Source: Cranoglanis bouderius
Taxonomy: Eukaryota > Chordata > Actinopteri > Siluriformes > Cranoglanididae
NCBI GenBank assembly: GCA_023630585.1
Contig: CM042543.1
Location: 14,175,760-14,239,759 of the forward strand
Reading direction: 5' to 3'
Length of the DNA stretch: 64,000 nucleotides
Below the pieces are notes generated by a model. The model saw only the letters and a list, made by a program, of their open reading frames with translations, searched no databases and was not told the origin of the DNA. Position 1 is the stretch's first letter, and each line of letters begins with the position of its first letter. Both the position numbers and the translations under genes were made by a program. Shown in pieces: positions 43,359-54,500 of this stretch.

Positions 43359-43790
43359 GCTTCCTCCAGTAAGAGACGCAAGATTTGAGACGAACGCATG
43401 AACGGAGAAATCGCGGAATAAAACAAGGGAAATACGGCCAGTCTCCTATAGTTTGGCCGTAGCTGCGTCTCGCATGTCAGGCAGTGTTGTTATCATTAAG
43501 CCGTCCTCCATGTCGTCCACATGCCGAAGTTAATACACAGCAACACACATTTGTAAAAATATGATTTGACACGTTATTGAACTGAATGTTACTCGTCCAT
43601 TTCGGGGTGGTAATCCAGCTGGATCGCTGTGGCAGTCGCAGTCTCGCTCTCTCTCTCTCTCTGAGCGTCGCGGAAACGCAGCAGCAGCTCGCCGCAGCCT
43701 GGAGCGAGTTTGCGCTCTGAGCAGGAGCGACACCCGGATGTGTGGCAGAGCCGCTGCACCGCACCTCACCTCACCTCACCTCACCTCACC
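43359..43790 (-). promoter_or_regulatory. stxbp5: stxbp5 5' UTR and promoter region
   Basis: CpG-rich sequence (cgtcgcggaaacgcagcagc near 43667) with a CT tract at 43641-43661 and a (TCACC)n tract at 43763-43790. Position upstream of the stxbp5 ATG and base composition suggest a CpG-type promoter; the start site is not visible. Confidence 0.5.
43763..43790. repeat. (CTCAC)n pentanucleotide tract
   Basis: Five or six tandem cctca/tcacc units next to the presumed stxbp5 promoter. Confidence 0.9.
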
Positions 43791-43993
43791 CTCCACACTT
43801 CTCTCTGATCACTGCCAACACGGGCTTTACTTTCAAACCTAACTCATTACATTCCATTACAATTAGCAATTATTTTAATAGCAAAGAAGAAAGAGAGATA
43901 GAAGAGGCCACAAATAAGCCAGTCCTGCTGGAAAAAAATAGAAACCCTCATAGAATTTGTAATAGTTTTAATGGTTATAATGGGAATTATATT

Positions 43994-44152
43994 GGTGCTC
44001 TGGTGGTCCAGCGGCTAAGGATCCCACTGGAACCCCAGCCAGCCACTGGGCGTTGAACTCAGTGCTGGTCCCAAGCCCGGATAAAATGGGATGGTTAAAA
44101 TATCCGGATCAATGATCTGTTGTGGCGACCCCTAACAGGAAGCAGTCGAAAG
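43994..44152 (+). repeat. tRNA-like SINE copy
   Basis: gctctggtggtccagcggctaa resembles a tRNA A-box region; the copy ends tgtggcgacccctaacagg and agcagtcgaaagaaaag, a common fish SINE tail. Confidence 0.6.
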
Positions 44153-44250
44153 AAAAGAATGGGAGTTATATCGGTTTTAATGGAAACTGTAATGGTCCCT
44201 GTGGGTCTCTACTGGTCATTTATTGCCTGGTGGCATGTTATGTATAGCGC

Positions 44251-44437
44251 AGTGGTCACAACTCTCTTCTTTGAGATCTACCTTCCTGCAGGTTTCATCT
44301 CCAACCAAAATCTAACACACCTGTTTTAGTTGATCAAGAACTTCTTAAGGCAGTGATTAGATGGTGGACATGATTATGGTCGGCGCTAAAGTCTTCAGGA
44401 AGTAGATCTCCAGGAACAGGGGTGGTGACCACTGCTC
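44251..44437. mobile_element. small MITE, hAT-like ends
   Basis: cagtggtcac ... gagatctaccttcctgcagg left and aggaagtagatctccagg ... gtgaccactg right form imperfect inverted repeats of about 45 bases. The ends resemble hAT termini. Confidence 0.6.
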
Positions 44438-44595
44438 TAGTGGATACCATTAAGGACCACTAATTGTAATGGTAATGGTTTTAATGGTTAACAGCTGATG
44501 GTTTGTAATGGTATTTATAGTGGAAACCATTAGGATTTCTGTGATGGTTTCTACTGGGGTTTTTTCCAGCAGGGAGAGATGACCACATTAGCCTA

Positions 44596-46001
44596 TACAG
44601 TAGGGGAAAAAAGTATTTGATCCCCTGCTGATTTTGTACGTTTGCCCACTGACAAAGAAATGATCAGTCTGTAATTTTAATGGTAAGTGTATTTTAACAG
44701 TGAGAGACAGAATAACAACAAAAAAATCCAGAAAAACGCATTTCAAAAAAGATATAAATTGATTTGCATTTTAATGAGGGAAATAAGTATTTGATCACCT
44801 ATCAATCAGCAAGATTTCTGGCTCCCAGGTGTCTTACACACAGGTAATGAGCTGAGATTAGGAGCACTCTCTTAAAGGGAGTGCTCCTAATCTCAGTTTG
44901 TTACCTGTAAAAAGACACCTGTCTAGGTCCAATCAGAAGCAATCAATCAATCAGATTCCAAACTCTCCACCATGGCCAAGACCAAAGAGCTGTCCAAGGA
45001 TGTCAGAGACAAGATTGTAGACCTACACAAGGCTGGAATGGGCTCCAAGACCATCGCCATGCAGCTTGGTGAGAAGGTGACAACAGTTGGTGCGATTATT
45101 CGCAAATGGAAGAAACTGTCAGTCTCCCTCGGTCTGGGGCTCCATGCAAGATCTCACCTCGTGGAGTTTCAATGATTATGAGAATGGTGAGGAATCAGCC
45201 CAGAACTACACAGGAGGATCTTGTTAGTGATCTCAAGGCAGCTGGGACCATAGTCACCAAGAAAACAATTGGTAATACACTACGCCGTGAAGGACTGAAA
45301 TCCTGCAGCACCCACAAGGTCCCCCTGCTCAAGAAAGCACATGTACAGGCCCGTCTGAAGTTTACCTGAATGATTCAGAGGAGAACTGGGTGAAAGTGTT
45401 GTGGTCAGGTGTGGTCAGATCTCTTTGGCATCAACTCAACTTGCCGTGTTTGAAGAAGGAGGAATGCTGCCTATGACCCCAAGTCATAACACCATCCTCA
45501 CCGTCAAACATGGAGGTGGGAACATTATGCTTTGGGGGTGTTTTTCTGCTAAGGGGACAGGACAACTGCACCGCATCAAAGGGACGATGGACCGGGCCAC
45601 GTACTGTCAAATCTTGGGTGAGAACCTCCTTCCCTCAGCCAGGGCATTGAAAATGACCATAATGACTTGGACAGGATCTGCAAAGAGGAGTGGGACAAAA
45701 TCCCTCCTGAGATGTGTGCAAACCTGGTGGCCAACTACAAGAAATGTCTGACCTCTGTGATTGCCAACAAGGGTTTTGCCACCAAGTACTAAGTCGAAGG
45801 GGTCAAATACTTATTTCCCTCATTAAAATGCAAATCAATTTATATCTTTTTTGAAATGCGTTTTTCTGGATTTTTTTGTTGTTATTCTGTCTCTCACTGT
45901 TAAAATACACTTATCATTAAAATTACAGACTGATCATTTCTTTGTCAGTGGGCAAACGTACAAAATCAGCAGGGGATCAAATACTTTTTTCCCCCACTGT
46001 A
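44596..46001 (+). mobile_element. non-autonomous Tc1 family 1, copy B (both ends present)
   Basis: Begins tacagtaggggaaaaaagta and ends ttttttcccccactgta, flanked by TA; each inverted repeat runs about 200 bases. Most complete copy of the family. Contains a long palindrome at 44827-44922 just before the transposase remnant. Lies about 0.8 kb from the presumed stxbp5 promoter. Confidence 0.93.
44972..45792 (+). pseudogene. Tc1 transposase pseudogene, copy B
   Basis: Same lesions as copies A and C: frameshift after IIRKWKK, loss of the ETKIE block after the first Asp, and deletion between SARALKM and the ICKEEW tail. It also has a private ~10-base duplication (ggtgtggtca) near 45408. Non-functional. 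Confidence 0.9.
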
Positions 46002-46347
46002 TGATCGACAGTGTGGAGTCATTAGGAAATTAATTAACTGACACCATTTTGCAACTACTGAAAATCACATAGATCACCACATGGTCATATGTTTTTCACA
46101 TGTGATTATGTGAGTAATAAGTGATCATGTGTCGGGGGAAAAAAGTGAAAGTGTACATCTTTTTGCCATGATGTGACATCATGTGACCACTTGAGAAAAA
46201 TAAAACCACATGAATGTGAAAATAAATAAAAGTGATAAAGTCCACTACGTGTATTAAAAAAAAAAAAGAAGAAAGGAAAATGAGAAGTGTTTCGTATGAA
46301 ATTCATGTGACTGTTCTTTAAGGGTAGAAAAAAAATAAATGTTCCAT

Positions 46348-46852
46348 ACGCTCTTAAAAATAAAGGTTCCAATTAGAAGCAAAAAGGGGTTTTCAGCCTG
46401 ATGCCAGAGGAGAACCCTTTTAAGTTGCACAAAGAACCTTTTAGTCTCAAGTTCTTTAGAGAACCATCAATTTACTGGTGCTTTATAGAACCCAGAAATG
46501 GTTATTCACAGCAGTGCCACGAGCAACCATGTTATCATAAGTTCTCTAAAAACCCTTAGCAAGTGCATTAATGAACCAAAGTAAGATTCTTAAGAGTGAT
46601 TCCAGGAGAACCTTTTCCAGTCACACAAAGAACCTATAGTTCACTTTAACCTGTTAAGGGATGATACCTTGAAGAACCAATACACTGCTCTAAAGAATCT
46701 ATAATTAAACATAAAGAACTTCTTTAATCTCCATATAGCTCAACTCAAGAGCTCTATACAATGAAAAATGGTTCTTGACAAGAAGAAGGTTCTTTGCAGA
46801 ACCTATGGTGCTGAAAAGACCCATTGAAGAACCTTTATTTTTAAGAGTGTAC
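46348..46852. mobile_element. MITE with 'ctcttaaaaataaaggttc' ends
   Basis: Inverted ends cgctcttaaaaataaaggtt and aacctttatttttaagagtg; the interior repeats gaacc/ggttc and agaacctt motifs many times, so it can fold back extensively. No coding capacity. Confidence 0.8.
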
Positions 46853-48328
46853 AAGTGATTTTATTTATAAAGTAGTCTACATTATTGATTCATTTAATGA
46901 CTAAAATACATGCACTGAACTACACAATACAGCGGTAGTCCCACAGTGGTCCATGAAGGGGGTTACATAATTGTTTTATTTTATTTTTTCTCTCCATGTG
47001 GTGGAAATCACAACCTGCCATTATTATTATTTATTATTAAGTTCTTATAGTTTTTTGACTATTTGATCTATTGAATTGAATGGGATTAATACAAACTTCA
47101 GTAACTCAAAAACAAGTAGGCCTATACAGTAAACAATGTCAATTGGACCTAATGTGTTCTGTCAGTGGAAAGTTCAGGAATAAAAAGCTCCAATAAATAA
47201 CAAAATTATTATTGTACACAGTTAATTTACATAATGGCCCTAATAGATGGATTATGTTCATAAAACTGTCCTGAGGGGTCCATGGAATTTCTTTTACAGT
47301 TAAAGGTGTCCCTTTAGGCAAAAGGTTTGAGATCCCCTGCTTTAGTATATATAGTCTGTACAACAGAATTACTGATATTAATAAAAACGATCAAGATCAA
47401 CATCTTTGTAATAGATTTTAATGTATTCTTATGCTTTGTAAATAGCACAACACAACAAAAACACCAAGGGTATTGGTGCACTAACATGCCTTGTCATTCC
47501 ATCTAAGTTTTTCATGCTGGTACTGACACCAAAGTCCCTAAGTGAAAATCCTCTGAGAAACAGCAGACCTGTTCCCGCTGGAGTGACTGGTCGTTCTTGA
47601 GGCTTAGTAACACACAAGTCTCCAGGGCCTCATTTTATTGCATCATTAAGGGATTTACTGACTGCAACATGCTTGGTTTGTCCTTTGTGTCAAAGGAGAA
47701 TAATAAACATTTTTAAGAGTATCACAATATCATTTCCCGATCATCCCGTTCCTGATCACTGAATCACTGAGTCTTGCTGTACTATTATCAGCAGCATGAA
47801 AATTGGTCCATAAAAAACATTTCCTACTGTATGTGTAGGTGCAGTCCTTGCTTACAGCTCTTTCTCTCCACTGATTCTCTACAGTGTTTAGATTATCATC
47901 CACACATGGGAAATGTCTTTATGTGTTAATGCAATCGATTCATCCATTATATATGCTCAGTTTTATCCTGCTAAATTTTTAGTAGACAATTTGTATAATA
48001 GACAGCACATTTCACAGTGTATAAAGCCCACAAGGAGCATGGCAGAAGTGCAACAGCTAGCAGGGCAGCATTCCAACTTCCTTCTATTGTGCATCAGACA
48101 ATGTGTGTTAAATTACTCTCACTGAGAGATTGTTGTTATCTATTATTAGACTGTATATTATTTCATACTGGGCTTAAGTACATTTCAGGTGAATCAGTTT
48201 TCAGAGTGTTATCCACTGTTAATCTTAACTTTCACTGGTTCTGCATTGCCTTTATATCAATTTATAGGCCTATTGTTTGAAAAGTAGCACAAAGAAACAG
48301 ACACAATAAGCATTCAGATATAGTGCTA
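46853..48328. other. intergenic, nothing recognised
   Basis: About 1.5 kb of A/T-rich sequence with only short chance frames and no splice-supported exon. Confidence 0.6.
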
Positions 48329-49875
48329 TACAGCCGTGGCCAAAAGTTTTGAGAATGACACAAATATTAATTTTTACAAAGTCTGCTGCCTCAGTTTTTA
48401 TGATGGCAATTTGCATATGCTCCAGAATGTTATGAAGAGTGATCAGATGAATTGCAATTAATTTCAAAGTCCCTCTTTGCCATGACAATGAACTTAATCC
48501 CAAAAAAACATGTCCACTGCATTTCAGCCCTTCCTCAAAAGGACCAGCTGACATCATGTCAGTGATTCTCTTGTTAACACAGGTGAGAGTGTTAATGAGG
48601 ACAAGTCTGGAGATCACTCTGTCATGCTGGTTGAGTTAGAATAACAGACTGGAAGCTTTAAAAGGAAGGTGGTGCTTGAAATTATTGTTCTTCTTCTGTT
48701 AACTATGGTTACCTGCAAGGAAACACGTGCAGCCATCATTGCTTTGCACAAAAAGGGATTCACAGGCAAGGATATTGCTGCTAGTAAGATTGCACCTAAA
48801 TCAACCATTTATCGGATCATCAAGACCTTCAAGGAGAGAGGTTCAACTGTTGTGAAGAAGGCTTCAGGGCGCCCAAGAAAGTCCAGCAAGCGCCAGGACC
48901 GTCTCCTAAAGTTGATTCAGCTGCAGGATTGGGGCACCACCAGTGCAGAGCTTGCTCAGGAATGGCAGCAGGCAGGTGTGAGTGTGTCTGCACGCACAGT
49001 AAGGCGAAGACTTTTGGAGGATGGCCTGATATCAAGAAGGGCAGGAAAGAAGCCACTTCTCTCCAGGAAAAACATCAGGGACAGACTGCTATTCTGCAAA
49101 AAGTACAGGGATTGGACTGCTGAGGACTGGGGTAATGTCATTTTCTCTGATGAATCCCCTTTCCGATTGTTTGGGGCATCTGGAAAAAAGCTTGTCCGGA
49201 GAAGAAAAGGTGAGTGCTACCATCAGTCCTGTGTCATGCCAACAGTAAAGCATCCTGAGACCACTCATGTGTTGCTTCTCAGCCAAGGGAGTGGGCTCTC
49301 TCACAATTTTGCCTAAGAACACAGCCATGAATAAAGAATGGTACAAAAACATCCTCAGAGAGCAACTTCTCCCAACCATCCAGGAACAGTTTGGTGACGA
49401 ACAATGCCTTTTCCAGCATGATTGGGGCACCTTGCCACAAGGCAAAAGTGATAACGAAGTGGCTTGGGGAACAAAACATCGACATTTTGGGTCCATGGCC
49501 AGGAAACTCCCCAGACCTTAATCCCATTGAGAATTTGTGGTCAATCCTCAAGAGGCGGATGGACAAACAAAAACCCACAAACTCTGACAAACTCCAAGCA
49601 TTGATTATGCAAGAATGGGCTGCCATCAGTCAGGATGTGGCCCAGAAGTTGATTTGCAGAGGTCTTGAAAAAGAAGGGTCAACACTGCAAATATTGACTC
49701 TTTGCATAAACTTCATGTAACTGTCAATAAAAGCCATTGACACTTATGAAATGCTTGTGATTATACTTCAGTAACAGTTAGTAACATCTGACAAAAAGAT
49801 CTAAAAACACTGAAGCAGTAGACTTTGTGAAAATTAATATTTGTGTCATTCTCAAAATTTTTGGCCACGGCTGTA
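48329..49875 (+). mobile_element. nearly complete Tc1-like transposon
   Basis: Inverted ends tacagccgtggccaaaagtt and attttggccacggctgta, TA at both sides, then agaatgacacaaatatta shared by both inner ends. 1.55 kb, the usual Tc1 size, with one transposase region on the plus strand. Its right end abuts the dispersed repeat at 49877. Confidence 0.93.
48705..49720 (+). pseudogene. Tc1 DD34E transposase, frameshifted
   Basis: Starts MVTCKETRAAIIALHKKGF (helix-turn-helix), then SGRPRKSSKRQDR with the GRPR AT-hook-like motif. The first catalytic Asp lies in VIFSDESPFRLFG. After KHPETTHV near 49265 the frame shifts; the middle FQHD region lies in the frame 49267-49521, and a further shift leads to NSPDLNPIENLWSILKRR (Glu) in 49391-49720. 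All three catalytic residues are still present, but at least two frameshifts prevent a full protein. Confidence 0.9.
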
Positions 49876-49876
49876 C

Positions 49877-50178
49877 ATCCATCCATCCATTTTCTGTACC
49901 GCTTATCCTACACAGGGTTAGAGGGAGCCTAGAGCCTATCCCAGGGAATGAGGCAGGGGACACCCTGGATGGGGGGCCAGCCCATCACAGAACACAATCA
50001 CACACAATTTGGAAATCTATTCTATATCTATATTTAAATCTAAGTCTACAATTCATGTCTTTGGACTAGGGGAGGAAACCCCCAAAGCACTGGGAGAACA
50101 TGCAAACTCCACAGGAATCAAACCCCCAACCCTGGAGGTGCGAGGCAAACATGCTAACCACTAAGCCACCATGCTATA
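49877..50178 (+). repeat. dispersed repeat, 'catccatcca...gcctatccca' family, copy 2
   Basis: catccatccatccattttct, accgcttatcctacacaggg, gagcctatcccagggaatga, atgtctttggactaggggag and aatcaaacccccaaccctgg, then a tail gctaaccactaagccaccat. More complete at its end than the copy at 1039. Confidence 0.7.
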
Positions 50179-50940
50179 AAGGACTAGCATAATTAATGTC
50201 TTAAATAAAATGAATGAAATACTACTTAAAATGAATTCTTATTATTCAATATAATATCAATATAACTCAATATAAAGGTTAGTTATTCTTATGATTCATG
50301 CATGCTTTGTATGAACCACTAGATGGCGCCTGAGATGTGAAAGATTAGCATTTAGTTATGACGTATTCTTTTATATTCAGGCAATATTTTATCTTCACTG
50401 AGTGTCTAACACGAAAGGTTGCATGAAAGTGAGGGAATGATGGTTTATAGCTGTTATAATGTAAGTGTTAACAGGACCTAAGCACATATGGATTGATTTA
50501 TACACTGATTGTCACATACCTATTTCTCAACTCATGCAGAGATTCTCTTTCAACTCAGCCTGTTTTTACAGAGACTACTCATTGCCCCTTCATAGTTATG
50601 AGTTATAAAATGTTGATTAATATTCATTATACCACAGTGCTGTTTAAGTCTCGAATCTGACTGGTCAGAAGATGTTGATTCACTTTCTATAACAGCAGCT
50701 CTGGCAGTAGTTCTGGCTGCACAGCAAATTACATATATATTTTATTAATCTGACCATTCTTATTGTTTCTATAGTAACAGCTCATTCACAGGGACTTGTA
50801 TGGCAGACGATCCACAGAATCTAAATTAAGGCTAATTTTAAAATTCCTGTTATTTAGCGCAAAAAATTAAAATAAATTTTAAAAAATCTTCAGGACAGAG
50901 GACTTGCAATTCCTCAGCAACTTAAAAACTGCATTTATTT

Positions 50941-50995
<55 letters not shown>

Positions 50996-51894
50996 AGCTT
51001 TCTCTCAAGAGAGAGAGGGAGTGTGAAAGAAGCTGTTTATAGTGGACATTTCTCAACATTAAATGTAACTATAAATTGATTTTCAAAAAAGTATGATGTG
51101 TTATTACTTAATAAATAAAAATTTGAATCTTTGCCAAATTGCTGTAATATAAGAGGAATGAAATACTTCTTGATGTGCTTTTAAATACCTAGAATATTGT
51201 AACTTCAGCTGGGTTTTTTTTTTTTTCAGGGGGCTCTCTAGTTTTTAGTTGTTTTCCTCTCAGATATAGAATCACCTTTCAGGACATTTCTGCATCACTA
51301 AAACAGTCTCGCACTGTTTATTTAAAGAATGGACAAATATTCAAATAATTTAAATACAATAGAAATAAATGTCTATAATCATCCCACACCCCTTTTTACT
51401 ATATCCAACATTTCTTCCTCCTGCTTGAACTCCACATGCCTACATAATCATCATCCGCTTCTCCATGATAACCATCTGCTCTAAAAGCAAGCAGAGAGAG
51501 GATGAGCTCGCACCACTCAGAGTCACACCATATTCACTACAGCCATGTCACACTGAGACGCTTGCAGCTTCATAGTTTTTACACACTGAACTCACAAAGC
51601 ATGACATCTCAGCTTTATTACTCAGCATTAACACATTTTTATGTAATAAGAGGTTAGTTTAAAGTTACATGCCATGAAGAGAAATGACTGATTGAGAGAT
51701 AATTTCAAATTTAAAATGGCAAAGAACTGCAGCAATAATAAACTGATTTGAAGAACCACTAACTAAGCGTTCTTTAAAGTGAACTTAATAAAGTCTTTGC
51801 ATGAAGGTAAATGATACATTTGAAAAAAGAAAAAAAAGAAAATAAGAAATGCAATATTGCAAGAATTACACTGACAAAATCGAGTACTTTGTCT
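50179..51894. other. intergenic, only a (GA)n tract recognised
   Basis: A/T-rich sequence with no gene or transposon end that I can support, apart from the microsatellite at 50942-50993. Confidence 0.6.
50942..50993. repeat. (GA)n microsatellite
   Basis: Twenty-six uninterrupted GA units, followed by tagctttctctcaagagaga, which can pair back on it. Confidence 0.96.
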
Positions 51895-52460
51895 TGCTCA
51901 CTGTAAACCGTTATCACCCTGCAGTTCTCGCCTGGTTTCCCACTGAATCTAAGTAGGGTTGAGCCTGGCTAGAGCCTGGATGGGAGACCTCCTGGGGAAA
52001 ACTAAGGTTGCTGCTGGAAGTGGTATTAGGGAGGCTAGTAGGTGGTGCTCTCCCTGTGGTCTGTGTTGGTCCTAATGCCCCAGTATAGTGATGGGGACCC
52101 TATACTGTAAAAGGAGCACTGTCTTTCGGATGAGATATTAAACCGAGGTCCTGACTTAAAAATCCCAGGTCACTTCTCATAAAGAGTAGGAGTATAACCC
52201 CTGTGTCCAGGCAAAATTGCCCCATTGGCCCTTGTCTATCATGGCCCCCTAATAATTGCCATCCCTGAATTGGCTATATCTCTCCTCTCCACCAATAGCT
52301 GGTGTGTGGTGGGCGTTCTGGCACACTATGGCTGCTGTTGCATCATCCAGGTGGCTGCCACACACTGGTGGTGGTTGAGGAGATTTCCCCCCATACTATG
52401 AAAAGTGCTTTGAGTGTCTAGAAAAATGCTATATAAATGTAACTAATTATTATTATTATC
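51895..52460 (+). repeat. 5S rRNA-derived SINE (SINE3 type)
   Basis: The head matches the 5S rRNA internal promoter: gaatctaagtagggttgagc (box A/IE region), then gcctggatgggagacctcct (box C). A long unrelated body follows, and the tail agtgctttgagtgtctagaa, atgctatataaatgtaa, (ATT)n is LINE-like. Body and tail show it is a retroposon, not a 5S gene. About 565 bases, apparently full-length. Confidence 0.85.
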
Positions 52461-53932
52461 AAATTGTTTCAACCAGTATCAGTGCCAGTGTTGTGGAATG
52501 AAAATGACAAACCAGGTGGCAGTGTTGCACTTCAGACTGTAAAGAGACTCCCAGTGCAATAGACCTGTTACCTGTAGCACGTACCACAGCTAAATTTAAC
52601 CAGACCTAGTTCACATATGTGTACCCTTGATTACCTGAGTTTTCATGAGGATTTCATTCTTGCATATAATGTTTAGGTCACGACAGGGATTTCTAAAGTG
52701 TTGCCTCTGTTTGTGGCGCATTGCTGTGGCACTAATGTATGAATAAAATGCAGTCGAATATAGTATGAAAAATGTATTATATAGCACCAAGACACAGACA
52801 GTATAAAAATATACTGATATAATGTGGTCTGTCAATAAATAAACATTAAATAATTATATAATATCACATATCATATTGCTTAAGACATTAATGCAAACAG
52901 CCCTGCTACTGACCTCTGAAACTGGGTCTCTTGTATCTAGGACATGGACTCTTATTTAGAGATGATGCTTCTCTCTGATGGTTTTTCTCTGAGCACAATA
53001 TGCACTTACAACAAACAGTTACACTGAATGTTATTACATTGAAACGTGCCTCAATTATGACTCTGTATAATGTCCAGAACTTGACATAGGGGAAAAAAAG
53101 TAAATGTGACTGGAATACATATAATTGTAAGTGAAGGTGTTGTAGAGAACCTGGAATTTTTGGTATTTAGAACAGATCCCCAGACACACAGCAAGGACAC
53201 GGGAAAGTAAAACTACGGCACAGTGTAGAACAGATGGGGGAGCAAAAATACCTTTAGCCAAATACACACATTGTCAGCAAAACACATGGTAAAGGTGTTG
53301 ATATCATAGAAGGAAATCATGAGTATACGTGCTCTGGACTGAGGAATTAATAAGCATATTAGAAGTGCTGAAAAAATTGTCTGGTCTCAAATACAGTCTC
53401 CAGGAAATCCCATGTTGGACATAAATGGAGTGATTGTTAAACCTCTCAAAAGTTGGAAATCTTGGTATCACATTTGATTCATCGCTACTATTTCACTAAC
53501 ACACAAACATCATCACAAATCCATAAAAAGCCAAACAGCTTTTATCACCTTTGTAACATTGCACATTTGCCCTTTGCTCATGCCCTTATAAGCTCCCATA
53601 TTGATTTTTGCAGCTCTCTTTTCATTGGTGTCCTTGCCAATATCTTCAGCAGACTTCAGCTTTACATATACAGAGCGATCTGCACAAATTAACCTTATTC
53701 TTAATGAATTACATGGATTACCTATCTTTTTCACATTTTTTTTTTTACCTTTTCACCATTTCTCCATCCTGAGTGTCCTTTTCATTCCTTCATGTCCTCA
53801 AGCAGTGATTTGTCAGATATGCCATGGCGCCCATATTTTGAAACGCTCTATTCCAATCTCACTTTGACTGTGCTTCTAGTTATTCTCCTTCACAAGCCAA
53901 CTACAGCCTTCCTTTTTCATGACCACCATATA
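52461..53932. other. intergenic, nothing recognised
   Basis: The stretch about 53440-53900 contains a weak frame (LICADRSVYVKL-like on one strand, FANAHALISSHIDFC-like on the other) that could be a decayed LINE 3' piece; not strong enough to call. Confidence 0.5.
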
Positions 53933-54500
53933 TACAGTGCCCTCCACTAATATTGGCACCCTTGGTAAATATGAGTATAGTTGAAAAATTGTCTTTATTG
54001 TTTAACCTTTTGATAGTTTGTTTAAAAAAAAAATCACAGAAATACTCTGCTCTCATGGATATCAAACAATTGCAAACACAACACAGGTTTATCAAAAAAA
54101 AAAAAAAAACTTTGTTAAATATAGGTGTGGCACAATTATTGGCACCCCATGAATTCATATGAGAAAAATATATTTGAAGTATATTCAGAGGGATATTAAA
54201 AAAAAAATTAAAAACAGGAAATTGTTCAACCATGACAGGGGTATAAATATGAGGTAACACATAGGCCAAATTCCCTTAACAATGGGTAAGACCAAGGAAT
54301 ATAGCTGTGATGTGCGGCAAAAGGTTGTTGAGCTTCACAAAATAAGAAAATATAAGAAAATAGCACAAGCATTGAAAATGCCCATTTCCACCATCAGGGC
54401 AATAATTAAGAAGTTCCAGTCAACTGGAAATGTTATGAATCAACCTGGAATTGGATGTATGTCTATATTGTCTTTGAAAAATTGCAAGCTCCTCTGAATA
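53933..54500 (+). mobile_element. Tc1-like 5' fragment, 'ctccactaatattggcaccc' family
   Basis: Left end tacagtgccctccactaata, internal attattggcaccccatgaat, then a transposase start at 54282 (MGKTKEYSCDVRQKVVELHK, ISTIRAIIKKFQSTGNVMN) that stops near 54497. The rest of the element is absent. Confidence 0.82.
54282..54497 (+). pseudogene. Tc1 transposase N-terminal remnant
   Basis: About 60 codons of the DNA-binding helix-turn-helix domain remain; no catalytic residues follow. Confidence 0.8.

Larger units (their letters stand above)
43922..44580. mobile_element. TIR element with AATGG-rich interior, interrupted
   Basis: Left tcctgctggaaaaaaatag and right ttttttccagcagggaga are inverted ends; the interior near both ends is built of degenerate taatggtttt units. 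A SINE (43994) and a small MITE (44251) sit within it. Confidence 0.65.

Noticed and set aside
51901..52020. 5S rRNA gene
   Set aside because: Only part of the 5S sequence matches and it is fused to a SINE body and tail.
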